In this document: one piece after another, positions 50,049 through 58,776 of the stretch
Numbering within the stretch: the first letter of the stretch is position 1
Layout: the number at the start of each line of letters is the position of its first letter
Source of the DNA: WLMZ01 sp037139095
GTDB lineage: Bacteria; Actinomycetota; Acidimicrobiia; Acidimicrobiales; Ilumatobacteraceae
DNA: 64,000 nt
Reading direction: 5' to 3'
Assembly: GCA_037139095.1 (NCBI GenBank)
Contig: JBAXHD010000007.1
Coordinates: forward strand, 1 to 64,000
Position numbers and translations under genes: made by a program
The notes under the pieces: generated by a model
Database searches by the model: none
What the model was told of the DNA's origin: nothing
Seen by the model: the letters and a program-made list of their open reading frames with translations, nothing else

Positions 50049-51053
50049 TCAGGCCGCGGGCACCTGCTGGGTGATGCAATGGATGCCGCCGCCGCCATAG
50101 GCCAAGATCGGCCCGACATCGAGACCGATGACATCGCGTGTCGGATACTGCGCGCCGATGATCGCCAACATGTCGGCATCGGCCGGATGATTGGCGGTAG
50201 GCACAAGCACAAAACCGTTGCCCACGTAATAGTTGCCATAGGGAACTGCACAGCGCAGGCCGCCGATCTCAACGAAGGGCAGCACTGGAATCTCGACCAC
50301 CTGCAACAGGCGACCCGCAGCATCGTGTGAGCCACGCGCCCAACGCGCATTTACGTTGAGACGCAGCCAATCGGCTTCGGTCGGATCATCGCACCCCTGC
50401 ATGACCAACAGCCCCGGTCGGGCAAACACAGCAACGTTGTCAACGTGGCCGTCGGTGTCGTCATCGTCGGCCAATCCATACGGCAACCACACCACCGTGG
50501 ACACTCCGAGTTCGGCGCAGATGCGCGCCTCGATCTCGAGCTTGGTGAGATCTGGATTGCGGTTGGGGTGCATCAGACATTGGGTCGTGGTGACCAAGGT
50601 GCCCTCGCCATCTACCGTGAGCGAGCCGCCCTCAAAGACCATCGGCACCCGTCGGGTCTGATGACCCGCGTGCTCGGCCCAGCGCGTCGCCACCTGAGCA
50701 TCGAGATCGAAGGGCGTGAACTTTGTGCCCCACCCGTTGAAGTTCCATGCCGTTGCGGTACGTGCACCTGCGCCATCGGTGACATAGATCGGGCCGCTAT
50801 CGCGGAACCACGAATCGTTGATCGGTAGCTCAACGATGTCGACCTGGCCGCCGCACAGTTCGGCGGCGCGCGTTGCAGCGGGCCCCGGGTTCACAATCAT
50901 CGAGACAGGCTCATAGTGCACGATTGCCCGCGCCACTTGAGCGTGCGCGTCTTCGGCTTGGCTCATCAGTTCGCCGTATACCGAGTCGCGAGTGGGCCAG
51001 CACAGCACCGTGCGCTCGTGCTCGCTGAACTCGGCCGGCATGCGCATCGTCAT
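50049..51053 (-). CDS. aguA: agmatine deiminase
   Basis: A 334-residue guanidino-group hydrolase. Conserved residues lie in NDSWFRDSGPIYV, FEGGSLTVDGEGTLVTTTQCLM, ADDDDTDGHVDNVAVFA and the C-terminal GGGGIHCITQQ, whose Cys is the nucleophile. It converts agmatine to N-carbamoylputrescine and ammonia. The start overlaps the stop of the next-step enzyme's gene (ATGA), so both steps are co-translated. Peptidylarginine deiminase relatives share the fold but the neighbour makes agmatine the best substrate. Confidence 0.92.
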   Translation of the reverse strand: MTMRMPAEFSEHERTVLCWPTRDSVYGELMSQAEDAHAQVARAIVHYEPVSMIVNPGPAATRAAELCGGQVDIVELPINDSWFRDSGPIYVTDGAGARTATAWNFNGWGTKFTPFDLDAQVATRWAEHAGHQTRRVPMVFEGGSLTVDGEGTLVTTTQCLMHPNRNPDLTKLEIEARICAELGVSTVVWLPYGLADDDDTDGHVDNVAVFARPGLLVMQGCDDPTEADWLRLNVNARWARGSHDAAGRLLQVVEIPVLPFVEIGGLRCAVPYGNYYVGNGFVLVPTANHPADADMLAIIGAQYPTRDVIGLDVGPILAYGGGGIHCITQQVPAA

Positions 51054-51931
51054 CGTTCACCAACATTTCCGTCGAGCGTCAGCAACGACGAATACAGATC
51101 GGGGCGTCGATCGCGAAACAGCCCCCACGCGTGGCGCATCGAGCGGATCGCTGCTAGGTCGAGGCTGGCGATGATGACGCGCTCATCGTCGCGCCCAGCT
51201 TCGGCCACCTTGGCACCGGTTGCATCTGCAATGAACGACGAGCCGTAGAACGTGATCTCGCGATGCGCATCGCGACCGACTTCGCGACCGATGCGATTCG
51301 CCGCAACCAGCGGGGTGATGTTGGCGCCAGCGTGGCCCTGCATCACCCGTTGCCAGTGACCGCTTGAGTCCCACTCAGGGGCGGGCGGTTCGCTACCAAT
51401 AGCAGTGGGATACAGCAAGATCTCGGCACCCTGCAACGCCATCGCGCGCGCAGCCTCGGGGAACCACTGGTCCCAACAGATGCCCACGCCGACGGCTGCG
51501 TGCTTGGTTGCGAACACTTTGAATCCGGTATCGCCGGGATTGAAATAGAACTTCTCGGTGTAGCCGATGCCATCAGGAATGTGGCTCTTGCGATAGATGC
51601 CAAGCTGCGACCCGTCGGCATCAACCATCACCACGGTGTTGAACGTGGCGTTGTTGGCCTGCTCGTAAATGCTGATGGGCAGCACCACATTGAGTTCGGC
51701 CGCAAGACGCTGAAAATGTGCAACGGTGGGATGACCCTTCAGCGGCACGGCGCGAGCAAAGTGTTCGGGCAACATGTCGATGCAAAAATACGGACCCTCG
51801 AAGAGTTCGGGAATCAGGATGATCTGCGCACCCCCCGCTGCGGCCTCGCGCACTAATCGTTCGGCGGTGGCGATGTTCTCGGCAACAGAATCAGACATGG
51901 CCATCTGGATGGCCGCAACGGTGAGGTTCAT
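51050..51931 (-). CDS. aguB: N-carbamoylputrescine amidase
   Basis: A 293-residue nitrilase-superfamily hydrolase. The Glu-Lys-Cys triad is E42 (IPELFEGPYF), K115 (YRKSHIPDG) and C152 (GICWDQWFPE). GHWQRVMQGHAGANITPLVAANRIG and FYGSSFIADATG match the AguB type. It releases putrescine, carbon dioxide and ammonia. Sits between the FGGY kinase and agmatine deiminase genes, overlapping both by ATGA, so agmatine use as nitrogen source or putrescine supply is likely. Confidence 0.92.
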   Translation of the reverse strand: MNLTVAAIQMAMSDSVAENIATAERLVREAAAGGAQIILIPELFEGPYFCIDMLPEHFARAVPLKGHPTVAHFQRLAAELNVVLPISIYEQANNATFNTVVMVDADGSQLGIYRKSHIPDGIGYTEKFYFNPGDTGFKVFATKHAAVGVGICWDQWFPEAARAMALQGAEILLYPTAIGSEPPAPEWDSSGHWQRVMQGHAGANITPLVAANRIGREVGRDAHREITFYGSSFIADATGAKVAEAGRDDERVIIASLDLAAIRSMRHAWGLFRDRRPDLYSSLLTLDGNVGER

Positions 51932-53409
51932 CGCCTCAATCTAATAGCGCCCAATTCGCGGGCAGCCACAAGCCGCTCGAGTTGCTCACCATAGAACGCG
52001 CTCCTCGCCGCATCGGGTTCGTGAATGGATTCGATTGGTACCAGTGACGGCAGGTCGTCAGCACTAACGCGACCAAGTTGGTGCAACGCGAGCAGCGCTG
52101 CACCTCGTGCGTTGGTGGCGCGGGGCTCATGCACGCGGTAGATGACACGACCACATACGTCGGCAATGATCTGCGCCCACAACGCGGAGGCAGCGGCACC
52201 TCCGCCGAATGTGACTTCATCAAAACGCGACCCAACAAAGTGTTCGACTGCAGGCAACAGCGCAGCCATATTGAGGGCCACTCCTTCGAGCACCGCACGC
52301 GCCATATGAGCCGACGTGGTACCCAACGACAGCCCAACGAATCCAGCGCGAGCACCTGGATCGGGGGCCGGCGCCATTGCACCCACCAACCACGGCAAGA
52401 ACATCGTGCCCTCTGACCCAGGCGGAGCTTGGCTCGCAGCGTCGAGCAAGTCGGCTGCTGACAGACCAAGCAGGGCGCCAACGTATTCGAGTGTTTTGCC
52501 GCCAGCGCCGTTCTCGGCCAGCACCACGTATTGCGAATCGAGAGGACTTGGCGCGGTCATGAGTGCTCGCATGTGATCAGCGCGCGACGACGTGACATGC
52601 GAAACGGCAACTGCTGTCGTGCCGATGACCACACCACCGCGTTCGGGGGTGGTGGCGCCAGTGCCAACTGCTGAAGTGGTTGAGTCGATCGAACCGCTCA
52701 ACACCACAACATCGGGTCGCAGACCGAGCTCATCGGCAACCGACCGACGCACCACGCCCACAGCCGCGCCCATCGGCACCAGCGGTGGCAGCTTGTGCGG
52801 ATCGACACCGGCGCGCGCAATGAGGTCGGTGTCGTAGTGCACTGCGCCGTGCACCCGGTTATCGACCAAGAGCAACGGGAACGCCGTGTTCTGGTTGGCA
52901 GTGACGACGCCCACAAGCCGAGCCGTGATCGCATCAACCGGCTCGACAAAGGCCGCTGCGCTTGCGTACGCCTGCGGGTACTCGTGGCGCAGCAGCACGA
53001 TGTGGGCAAGGTCGTCAGAGCCGAACGGGGCCAACCCGTGGCGCTCGAGCCACACCATGATGTTCTCGCGATGGCGCAGATGACGCGTGCGCTCGGCGGC
53101 GCGACCATCCATCCACATGATGACCGGCCCCACCGGAACCCCGTCGGCCGCTATTGGGACAACCGACATGTATTGGCTCGTGCACACAACCGTGCCCACG
53201 TTGGCCGACTCGTTGGTCAGCTCCAGCACTTCGCGTATTGCCTCAACAATGAGCTGCCACCACTCGTGAGCGTCTTGCTCAACGCCACCACCGTCAACGA
53301 AGTGAGTGGTGATGACACGCGACGCAATCCCGAGCACTGCGCCGTCGTCGCGCACCACCGCAACCTTGAGCCCAGTGGTACCGAGATCTATGGCAAGAAC
53401 GTGGGGCAC
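51928..53409 (-). CDS. FGGY-family carbohydrate kinase
   Basis: A 493-residue kinase. AIDLGTTGLKVAVV is the N-terminal phosphate loop, TSQYMSVVPI and GPVIMWMDGRA are sugar-site strands, and FGGGAAASALWAQIIADVCG is the C-terminal ATP motif. It resembles xylulokinase/L-fuculokinase-like members but the exact sugar or polyol cannot be read. It overlaps AguB by four bases and is the first gene of the operon, so co-expression with agmatine degradation is expected even though the biochemical connection is not obvious. Confidence 0.87.
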   Translation of the reverse strand: MPHVLAIDLGTTGLKVAVVRDDGAVLGIASRVITTHFVDGGGVEQDAHEWWQLIVEAIREVLELTNESANVGTVVCTSQYMSVVPIAADGVPVGPVIMWMDGRAAERTRHLRHRENIMVWLERHGLAPFGSDDLAHIVLLRHEYPQAYASAAAFVEPVDAITARLVGVVTANQNTAFPLLLVDNRVHGAVHYDTDLIARAGVDPHKLPPLVPMGAAVGVVRRSVADELGLRPDVVVLSGSIDSTTSAVGTGATTPERGGVVIGTTAVAVSHVTSSRADHMRALMTAPSPLDSQYVVLAENGAGGKTLEYVGALLGLSAADLLDAASQAPPGSEGTMFLPWLVGAMAPAPDPGARAGFVGLSLGTTSAHMARAVLEGVALNMAALLPAVEHFVGSRFDEVTFGGGAAASALWAQIIADVCGRVIYRVHEPRATNARGAALLALHQLGRVSADDLPSLVPIESIHEPDAARSAFYGEQLERLVAARELGAIRLRR

Positions 53410-53432
53410 GCCGTACAGCCTGCCCTACAGCG

Positions 53433-54791
53433 TCACTTCGTTGGTGGAACAGCGCGGTCGCTGACCCAATTGCCGTGAAAGCCATACGGCACGCGTTGCG
53501 GCAACAGAACCCGTGCCACGGCTGGGCGACTGAAGTCTTGAGCATCGAGCACAATCAACTCGGCAGTGTCTGCGGCAATATCGTGAACAAACGTGATGAG
53601 CCAGCCATCGTCTTCGGCGGTTGCTCCTTCGCGCCCCACGAACACGGGCTCGCCCGCACCGCGCCCAACGCCGTGGTCGAACACCCATCGCTCGCCAGTA
53701 ACCATGTCGTGCTTCAGCGTCTTCCACTCTGGATCTGTGGGCGACGGCGATGCGCAGTAGCCAAAGCGATACGGCTTGCCGGTGAGCCGACCGCGGTGCC
53801 GTGGAAACTCTTGTGGAGTGTCGTCGATAACCGTGACGCTCGAGGTACGCGCGGCCACGTTGAGTTCCCATCGCTCGAGGCGCGCCATATTGTCACCGAA
53901 CGGGCCGAGCAGATCGGCAGCGAACATCTTTGAGTACACACACAAGTCAATGACCACATTGCCTTCGGGAGTGTCGTAAGCGTTCATCGGATGGAACGAA
54001 TAGCACTCGGGCACATCGATCCACACGATCTCGGCGGCATCGCCTTCACGCGGCAACAAACCAACGCGCGAACCAGTACCCGGCTGCCAACTGAATGGAA
54101 ACCGGCCGGCAAAGGCGAGATCGAAATCGAGGCGAACCGGGAAGTCGTAGACGACCGCGTAACGCTGCGTGAGCGACATATCGTGCAGCATCGTTGTCTG
54201 CTCAAGCGGTATGTCGACGGTCCGACGCACCTTGCCATCGGGCGCCACAACCACGTATTGCACGTGGTCCATCCACTCGGGCAGCGCGTAGACCATGGCG
54301 TGCATCTCGCCCGTGTCGGCATCGATCTTGGGATGCGCCGTAAACGCTCCGGGCAACGTGCCGAAGAAGTCGTTGCGGCCCACCGTCTCAAGGTCGTAGG
54401 TGAGTTCCACCGGGCAACCACCGGCTTCGACCATGGCGAAGGTGGTGCCAGCGAATCCACCCACATTGGTGTTCGGACCGACATCGCTGTTGTTCCAGTT
54501 GCGGCCCTCAATGTCGGGCTGGCCGCGATGCTGGCTCAAACGACTGCCGCCGACATAGCGATTGCGATACCACGCGGCGTTGCCGTCGTGGAGTCGCACA
54601 CCATGGACCATGCCGTCTCCAATGAACCAGTGATGTGTCGCTGGGTCTACGGCAGCGAACGGATTCGGTCCGTTTCGCAGGTAACGACCGCTGAGCTCAG
54701 CGGGAAGCTGACCAATCACGGGCAGGTCAACAGCAGTCACTTCCTCGGTCACGGGCGCATAGTTGCCCGAAAGGTAGAGGCTTTTGGTCAT
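53433..54791 (-). CDS. carotenoid cleavage oxygenase (RPE65 family)
   Basis: A 452-residue seven-bladed propeller dioxygenase. Four iron-ligand histidines are visible in TAHPKID, MLHDMSL, YSFHPMNAYD and YGFHGNW. RYLRNGPNPF and GDGMVHGV at the N-terminus are family signatures. It cleaves a carotenoid, apocarotenoid or stilbene double bond. Its ATG overlaps the stop of a 57-residue SHOCT-like gene. Lignostilbene-type substrates would fit the phenylpropanoid genes at the start of the window, but this is only a possibility. Confidence 0.9.
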   Translation of the reverse strand: MTKSLYLSGNYAPVTEEVTAVDLPVIGQLPAELSGRYLRNGPNPFAAVDPATHHWFIGDGMVHGVRLHDGNAAWYRNRYVGGSRLSQHRGQPDIEGRNWNNSDVGPNTNVGGFAGTTFAMVEAGGCPVELTYDLETVGRNDFFGTLPGAFTAHPKIDADTGEMHAMVYALPEWMDHVQYVVVAPDGKVRRTVDIPLEQTTMLHDMSLTQRYAVVYDFPVRLDFDLAFAGRFPFSWQPGTGSRVGLLPREGDAAEIVWIDVPECYSFHPMNAYDTPEGNVVIDLCVYSKMFAADLLGPFGDNMARLERWELNVAARTSSVTVIDDTPQEFPRHRGRLTGKPYRFGYCASPSPTDPEWKTLKHDMVTGERWVFDHGVGRGAGEPVFVGREGATAEDDGWLITFVHDIAADTAELIVLDAQDFSRPAVARVLLPQRVPYGFHGNWVSDRAVPPTK

Positions 54792-54961
54792 GGCATATCC
54801 CCCTGATTTTCCGGTGGTGCCTCGCCGCGCAAGACAGCCCGAGTCGTTACGAAATCATGCGCCGACATTTCACCACGAGCGAAGCGCTCAGCGAGAATTG
54901 TTTCGGCAGTTCCGGTGGTCTGAGCACGAGGCACTTGAGTCGATGCCGGATAGGTGTTCAT
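54788..54961 (-). CDS. SHOCT-like small protein upstream of carotenoid oxygenase
   Basis: A 57-residue frame from ATG 54961 to TGA 54788-54790 that overlaps the carotenoid oxygenase start (ATGA). The middle (ETILAERFARGEMSAHDF, VTTRAVLRG) matches the SHOCT short C-terminal domain pattern, a two-helix element common in small actinobacterial proteins with the hallmark of a Glu/Arg-rich first helix and a Gly-Glu turn. It is shorter than most gene-finder limits. No enzymatic role is expected and it may act as a localisation or oligomerisation module. Confidence 0.55.
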   Translation of the reverse strand: MNTYPASTQVPRAQTTGTAETILAERFARGEMSAHDFVTTRAVLRGEAPPENQGDMP

Positions 54962-55042
54962 CGGCTCAGACTAACGATGGCGAAGTGCCAGCGATGCCGA
55001 TCGTTACGGCATCTCACCCAGTTCATACGTGCCCCGACGATC

Positions 55043-55507
55043 TCAGGCGGTGACAAGTTCCTCGATGCGAGCCAAGGTCTTAATCATCGCTTCACGAGTG
55101 GTTTTGCGAAGCCGACGCACGAGAAACCGAGCCCCACGCTCTTGGCTGATGTCCCAGCTTTCGCGCACCAATGTTCCGCCATCGACGGGCTCAAGCTCGT
55201 AGCGCCAGATGCGACCACCACCGAACAACGAAATCACCTTGTTCGGTGAACGCGACTGCCAAGCAATGCGCCGATCGGTGACGAACTCGATGATGGTGCT
55301 CTCCATCGAATAGGCCACACCCACCTTCATGTTCACTCGAAATCGTGATCCCAAAGCCAAGCGCTCGGAGCCCGCTGTTCGATCGCGCACGGTGCCGGAG
55401 CCATCGATGTCTCGATGCCGCGATGGATCGGCGAGCAGATCGAAAATCGCTGCTGGTGGGGCCGGGATGAACCGCTCAACCGTTTCGACATTCTTCGTTG
55501 AAGTCAT
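55043..55507 (-). CDS. SRPBCC-superfamily protein
   Basis: A 154-residue helix-grip fold protein. ETVERFIPAPPAAIFDLLADPSRH starts it, RYELEPVDGGTLVRESWDIS is the central strand pair, and a long C-terminal helix (MIKTLARIEELV) closes the cavity. Such proteins bind hydrophobic ligands (polyketide cyclase/dehydrase-like). It lies upstream of the SHOCT-like/carotenoid oxygenase pair on the same strand, 81 bases apart, and may handle apocarotenoids or related lipids (inference). Start at ATG 55507. Confidence 0.8.
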   Translation of the reverse strand: MTSTKNVETVERFIPAPPAAIFDLLADPSRHRDIDGSGTVRDRTAGSERLALGSRFRVNMKVGVAYSMESTIIEFVTDRRIAWQSRSPNKVISLFGGGRIWRYELEPVDGGTLVRESWDISQERGARFLVRRLRKTTREAMIKTLARIEELVTA

Positions 55508-55546
55508 GCGGCATGTTAGCGAACCACACCCCGACACCCGAACGGG

Positions 55547-56572
55547 CTACACCGCGTCGAGTCGGTCGCCAACCGTGTCGGTAGCAGCACTCGTGGTCAA
55601 CGTGCGCGGACCGAGCAGCTTGGCCATCAGGTGCTCGCCAGCAGTAGTGGGCGGATAGCGCGGCGGATTGTCGGGCGAACTACAGGTGGCAAGGCACTCG
55701 ATGGTGGCGTCATAGTTGCCATCCAAGAAGAAGGCCACTGATCGCCGCAATGCAGAGCCAGTGCCGTCGGTAGGTGGTGGCACCACGCGGTGCAGCGTCG
55801 ATCGCCAACGGTCGTTTGTCCATTGCGCAGTGAGGTCGCCGAGGTTCACCAACAGAGCTCCCGCAACCGGCACGACATCGTGCCATTGACGATCGGGGCC
55901 AACAATCTGTAGTCCCGGCACCGCGTCGGCATAGAGCACAGTGACGATGCCGTAGTCGGTATGGGCGCCCATGCGCATCTGGTCGGAAACAGGAAGCGGA
56001 TCTTCGGGTCGGCGTTCGTAGTGGTTCACGCGCATGGTGGCTGTTGATCGATCAACGAATGGCGTCAGCAATCCAGGCTCAAGACCCAGCGCTGCGGCAA
56101 AGACCTCGGTCAAGTGCAACGCCACCTGATTGGCTTGCGCAAAATATGCGTTGAACGCTGGGCGCAGATCGGCCGGCTCATCTGGCCACACGTTGTCGGC
56201 AAAGAACGCGTAGGGGTCGTTGGCATAAAACGGATCGGAGCGATCGACGTTGTCAGGTCCAATGTTGAATGCCTCGAACAGGTCGGGGCGAGACGACGAC
56301 ACGCCAAGGCTGTAGGCCAAAGCCTCGGTGCCCATCGCTGCGTATCCACGATTCACACCCGGATGCGACGGAACGGCAGAAAGCTTGGTGGCTAACGGAA
56401 GCGAGAAAAACTCATCGGATGCCGTGAGCATCGCATCAATGACACCTGGATCAATGCCGTGGCCAACCACCTGCATAAAGCCCACCGAGCGGCACGCCTG
56501 ATCAACCGCCTCAGCGACCTCAAGCTCGTGACCATCGAACCATTGCTGCAGATCGATAACCGGCACATGCAT
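55547..56572 (-). CDS. Fe(II)/2-oxoglutarate oxygenase, isopenicillin N synthase-like
   Basis: A 341-residue dioxygenase. VPVIDLQQWFDG and RSVGFMQVVGHGI form the N-terminal motif of plant-type/IPNS-like oxygenases. The core has HTDYG (HxD) with the distal His in LHRVV and the 2-oxoglutarate Arg in RRSVAFFL. It acts on a small hydrophobic or peptide substrate, unknown. It follows the SRPBCC gene's upstream side in the same direction and may belong to the same pathway as the carotenoid oxygenase cluster. The ATG at 56572 is clear, and upstream codons in frame overlap the next gene. Confidence 0.87.
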   Translation of the reverse strand: MHVPVIDLQQWFDGHELEVAEAVDQACRSVGFMQVVGHGIDPGVIDAMLTASDEFFSLPLATKLSAVPSHPGVNRGYAAMGTEALAYSLGVSSSRPDLFEAFNIGPDNVDRSDPFYANDPYAFFADNVWPDEPADLRPAFNAYFAQANQVALHLTEVFAAALGLEPGLLTPFVDRSTATMRVNHYERRPEDPLPVSDQMRMGAHTDYGIVTVLYADAVPGLQIVGPDRQWHDVVPVAGALLVNLGDLTAQWTNDRWRSTLHRVVPPPTDGTGSALRRSVAFFLDGNYDATIECLATCSSPDNPPRYPPTTAGEHLMAKLLGPRTLTTSAATDTVGDRLDAV

Positions 56573-56613
56573 AGTCCCGACACTAGCGATGCCACTCGCT
56601 ATAGCGTCTGGCC

Positions 56614-57435
56614 ATGCGCCTCTGGCCGAAACACTGGCACCCCGAAACCTGGATCTGCTCGATGCGCGGTCACGCAACGCCTGCAGCCGATGCATCGTCC
56701 GTGGGCCCACACGACTCACAACTCGGGGCAACGCTGAGCGACGGCCGACGTCTTGCTCGCTGCCTGCGCTGCGACACATGGATCGAGCATCCCGCACCCG
56801 ACCCGGGCACAGCACGATGGGTCACGCTTCCTGCGCTTGATGAGATCGCCAAACCTCGGCGCGGTAAGCCGCTCCACGAAGCCATCGTGATGAAGCTCAT
56901 CGCAATCAACAAAGGAACACATGCGTTTGTGTTCTCGCTGCTGTCGATTGCGCTGATTCTGCTTGAGACGAACCTGCATCGCATTCATCAATGGGCCAAT
57001 CGCATGGTCACCTTGCTCTCGGGCCCACTCAACGACACGGGCCAACAGGCCAGCCGCGGATGGTTGGCACGTCAGGCACAGCATCTGTTCGATCTTCAAC
57101 CCGGCACGCTGCGCTTGCTGTTGCTGCTTGCGCTGCTCTACGCGGTTATCGAATGGACCGAAGCCATCGGGCTGTGGCACGAACGTCGCTGGGCCGAATA
57201 CCTCACTGTTGTTGCAACCACCGGTTTCTTACCGCTCGAGATCCACGAACTATTGAACCGCGTCACCGTCTTGCGAGTTGGCGCGCTCATCGTGAACATC
57301 GCGTTGATCATCTGGCTCGTACGCGCCAAGCGACTCTTTGGTCTTCGCGGCGGAGCATCGTCGCTTGAGGCCGAATCGGAAATCGACTGGGACGAAGTTC
57401 TCGCCGCGCCGAACCCAGCGCGGCCACGCCAATAG
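56614..57435 (+). CDS. DUF2127-family membrane protein with N-terminal zinc-ribbon-like segment
   Basis: A 273-residue protein. The C-terminal two-thirds has about four hydrophobic helices with HALLRLLLLLALLYAVIEW-like spacing, WAEYLTVVATTGFLPLEIHELL and NIALIIWLVRAKR, which is the DUF2127 signature. Before it lies a soluble segment with Cys and His residues (a CxxC in RCLRCDTWIEHP and a His-rich start), probably a metal-binding ribbon. Function of DUF2127 is unknown. The stop is 10 bases from the converging repeat-protein gene. Confidence 0.75.
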   Translation: MRLWPKHWHPETWICSMRGHATPAADASSVGPHDSQLGATLSDGRRLARCLRCDTWIEHPAPDPGTARWVTLPALDEIAKPRRGKPLHEAIVMKLIAINKGTHAFVFSLLSIALILLETNLHRIHQWANRMVTLLSGPLNDTGQQASRGWLARQAQHLFDLQPGTLRLLLLLALLYAVIEWTEAIGLWHERRWAEYLTVVATTGFLPLEIHELLNRVTVLRVGALIVNIALIIWLVRAKRLFGLRGGASSLEAESEIDWDEVLAAPNPARPRQ

Positions 57436-57445
57436 GACACAAACC

Positions 57446-58684
57446 CTAGGCAGCGAGATGGGCGTCGTCGGACTCAGTTGAGCCTCCGATGGCCAGCAAT
57501 TCGTTGAACATGTCGAACATCGTGTCGATCCTGCGATCATCGACGATCGTTTGCGCGACAACTGGCTCCGCAACCCGTGCGGGCTGCACAACCGCAACGG
57601 GCTGACCAACAGGAGCGGGTTGCACAACAGGAACGGGTTGCACAACAGGAACGGGTTGCACAACAGGAGCGGGCTGAACAACAGGAGCGGGCTGCACAAC
57701 CTTTGGAGTGGGGGGAGGGAACGCTGGGGCCACGAGTACGGGTTTGGGCTCAGCGAAACTGCTCGCCGCTGGAGGAGTCTCATCAGCCATCACGGGCAGG
57801 TCGACCCGCGCATACACGGCGAGAGGAATGAGCCCACCCATCTCGATGCCGGTGTTGGCAACTCCGAAGAACACGTTGTGGTACGAATCAGAATCTGCGC
57901 TATCAGGCATTGGTAACTGAGGCACTCGGGCTGGCCGACCGTTTGCAGCAAGAAGGCGCAAGCCACACTGCGTCTCAATCCACCGACCAAGATCGATGCT
58001 GGCGTCGTAGGCGCGAGTCAGCCGCTTTTGGTCGACGGCAAACACCGAGACAACATCGATGATCGGTCGGTCTGCCAACGATCCACCACTTGTTCCAATG
58101 GCCTCGGTGAGCGCGTTGATGCTGGCACGCAAACCGCGAACCACCGACATCGTTCGCTGCGGCGCACCGCCATCGGCTTGGTCGCTACGGAATGTGAGCA
58201 CGCTGATGAGGTAGTCCTCGTCGTTCACTGTCTCGACCGCCGCAGGCGCCTCCACCTCTGGCTCAGGCGCAGCCGATGCAACAGCGCTTCGCGCTGTCGT
58301 AACGGGTGTGAGCGAACGCGCAACAAACGGTGCCGTCAGTTCATCGCCAACAGGTAGCGAATAGGTCTCAGCAGCAGCTTTGGCGCGATGCAAGAGCCAA
58401 CGCACGGGCCGACGTTTGCGGAACAAGTAGATCAACACAATGACCGCAAGTGGAATACCGATGGGGAGCCATGGAAACGACGAGCCGGTGGAAACGCTGG
58501 CCGGATCGACGTTGGGGTCAAGAGCCGGCGGCGGAGCCGATGAGTTTGAGTCGTTGATGCTCGACACAAACACGCCAACCGCATAGCCAATGATGATGGC
58601 CGAGACACCGGCGATCACAAGCGCAAGGCTGCGGCGCAACCATCGCGAGAAGCGAGCCACTCTGCCCAAGCGAACTTCAGTCAT
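57446..58684 (-). CDS. bitopic membrane protein with VVQPAP repeats, unknown function
   Basis: A 412-residue protein with no domain I recognise. Two hydrophobic helices lie near the N-terminus (about 18-42 and 70-88), separated by a short loop, which leaves the C-terminal 320 residues on one side. The middle part (DEDYLISVLTFRSDQADG and FFGVANTGIEMGGLIPLAVYARV) looks globular. A tract of six and a half VVQP repeats precedes a conserved-looking acidic tail with DDRRIDTMFDMFNELL, which may be a short interaction motif. A tiny upstream ORF overlaps the start as ATGA. Confidence 0.68.
   Translation of the reverse strand: MTEVRLGRVARFSRWLRRSLALVIAGVSAIIIGYAVGVFVSSINDSNSSAPPPALDPNVDPASVSTGSSFPWLPIGIPLAVIVLIYLFRKRRPVRWLLHRAKAAAETYSLPVGDELTAPFVARSLTPVTTARSAVASAAPEPEVEAPAAVETVNDEDYLISVLTFRSDQADGGAPQRTMSVVRGLRASINALTEAIGTSGGSLADRPIIDVVSVFAVDQKRLTRAYDASIDLGRWIETQCGLRLLAANGRPARVPQLPMPDSADSDSYHNVFFGVANTGIEMGGLIPLAVYARVDLPVMADETPPAASSFAEPKPVLVAPAFPPPTPKVVQPAPVVQPAPVVQPVPVVQPVPVVQPAPVGQPVAVVQPARVAEPVVAQTIVDDRRIDTMFDMFNELLAIGGSTESDDAHLAA
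57581..57700. repeat. tandem 18-base repeats encoding VVQPxP
   Basis: Six full 18-base units and one partial unit, differing at a few positions, encode VVQPAP, VVQPVP and VGQPVA-type hexapeptides in the minus-strand membrane protein. The two middle units are identical, which suggests recent slippage or expansion. Not a CRISPR array: no spacers. Confidence 0.85.
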
Positions 58685-58776
58685 GGCCGCGCACCCAGCG
58701 CATGCTCGATCGGTCGAACGGCGCGACGAAACGACAGGCGTGCCGTCGTTCTGCGCAGTCCAAATGAAACTCTCAT
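58681..58776 (-). CDS. possible 31-residue basic leader peptide
   Basis: An ATG at 58776 opens a 31-residue frame rich in Arg (MRVSFGLRRTTARLSFRR and so on) whose TGA overlaps the next ATG (ATGA). The overlap is typical of translational coupling in this genome, but the peptide resembles no family and such frames arise by chance in GC-rich DNA. Confidence 0.25.
   Translation of the reverse strand: MRVSFGLRRTTARLSFRRAVRPIEHALGARP

Noticed and set aside
57581..57700. Regularly spaced repeats considered as a CRISPR array
   Set aside because: The units are directly adjacent with no spacers and encode in-frame VVQPAP hexapeptides.
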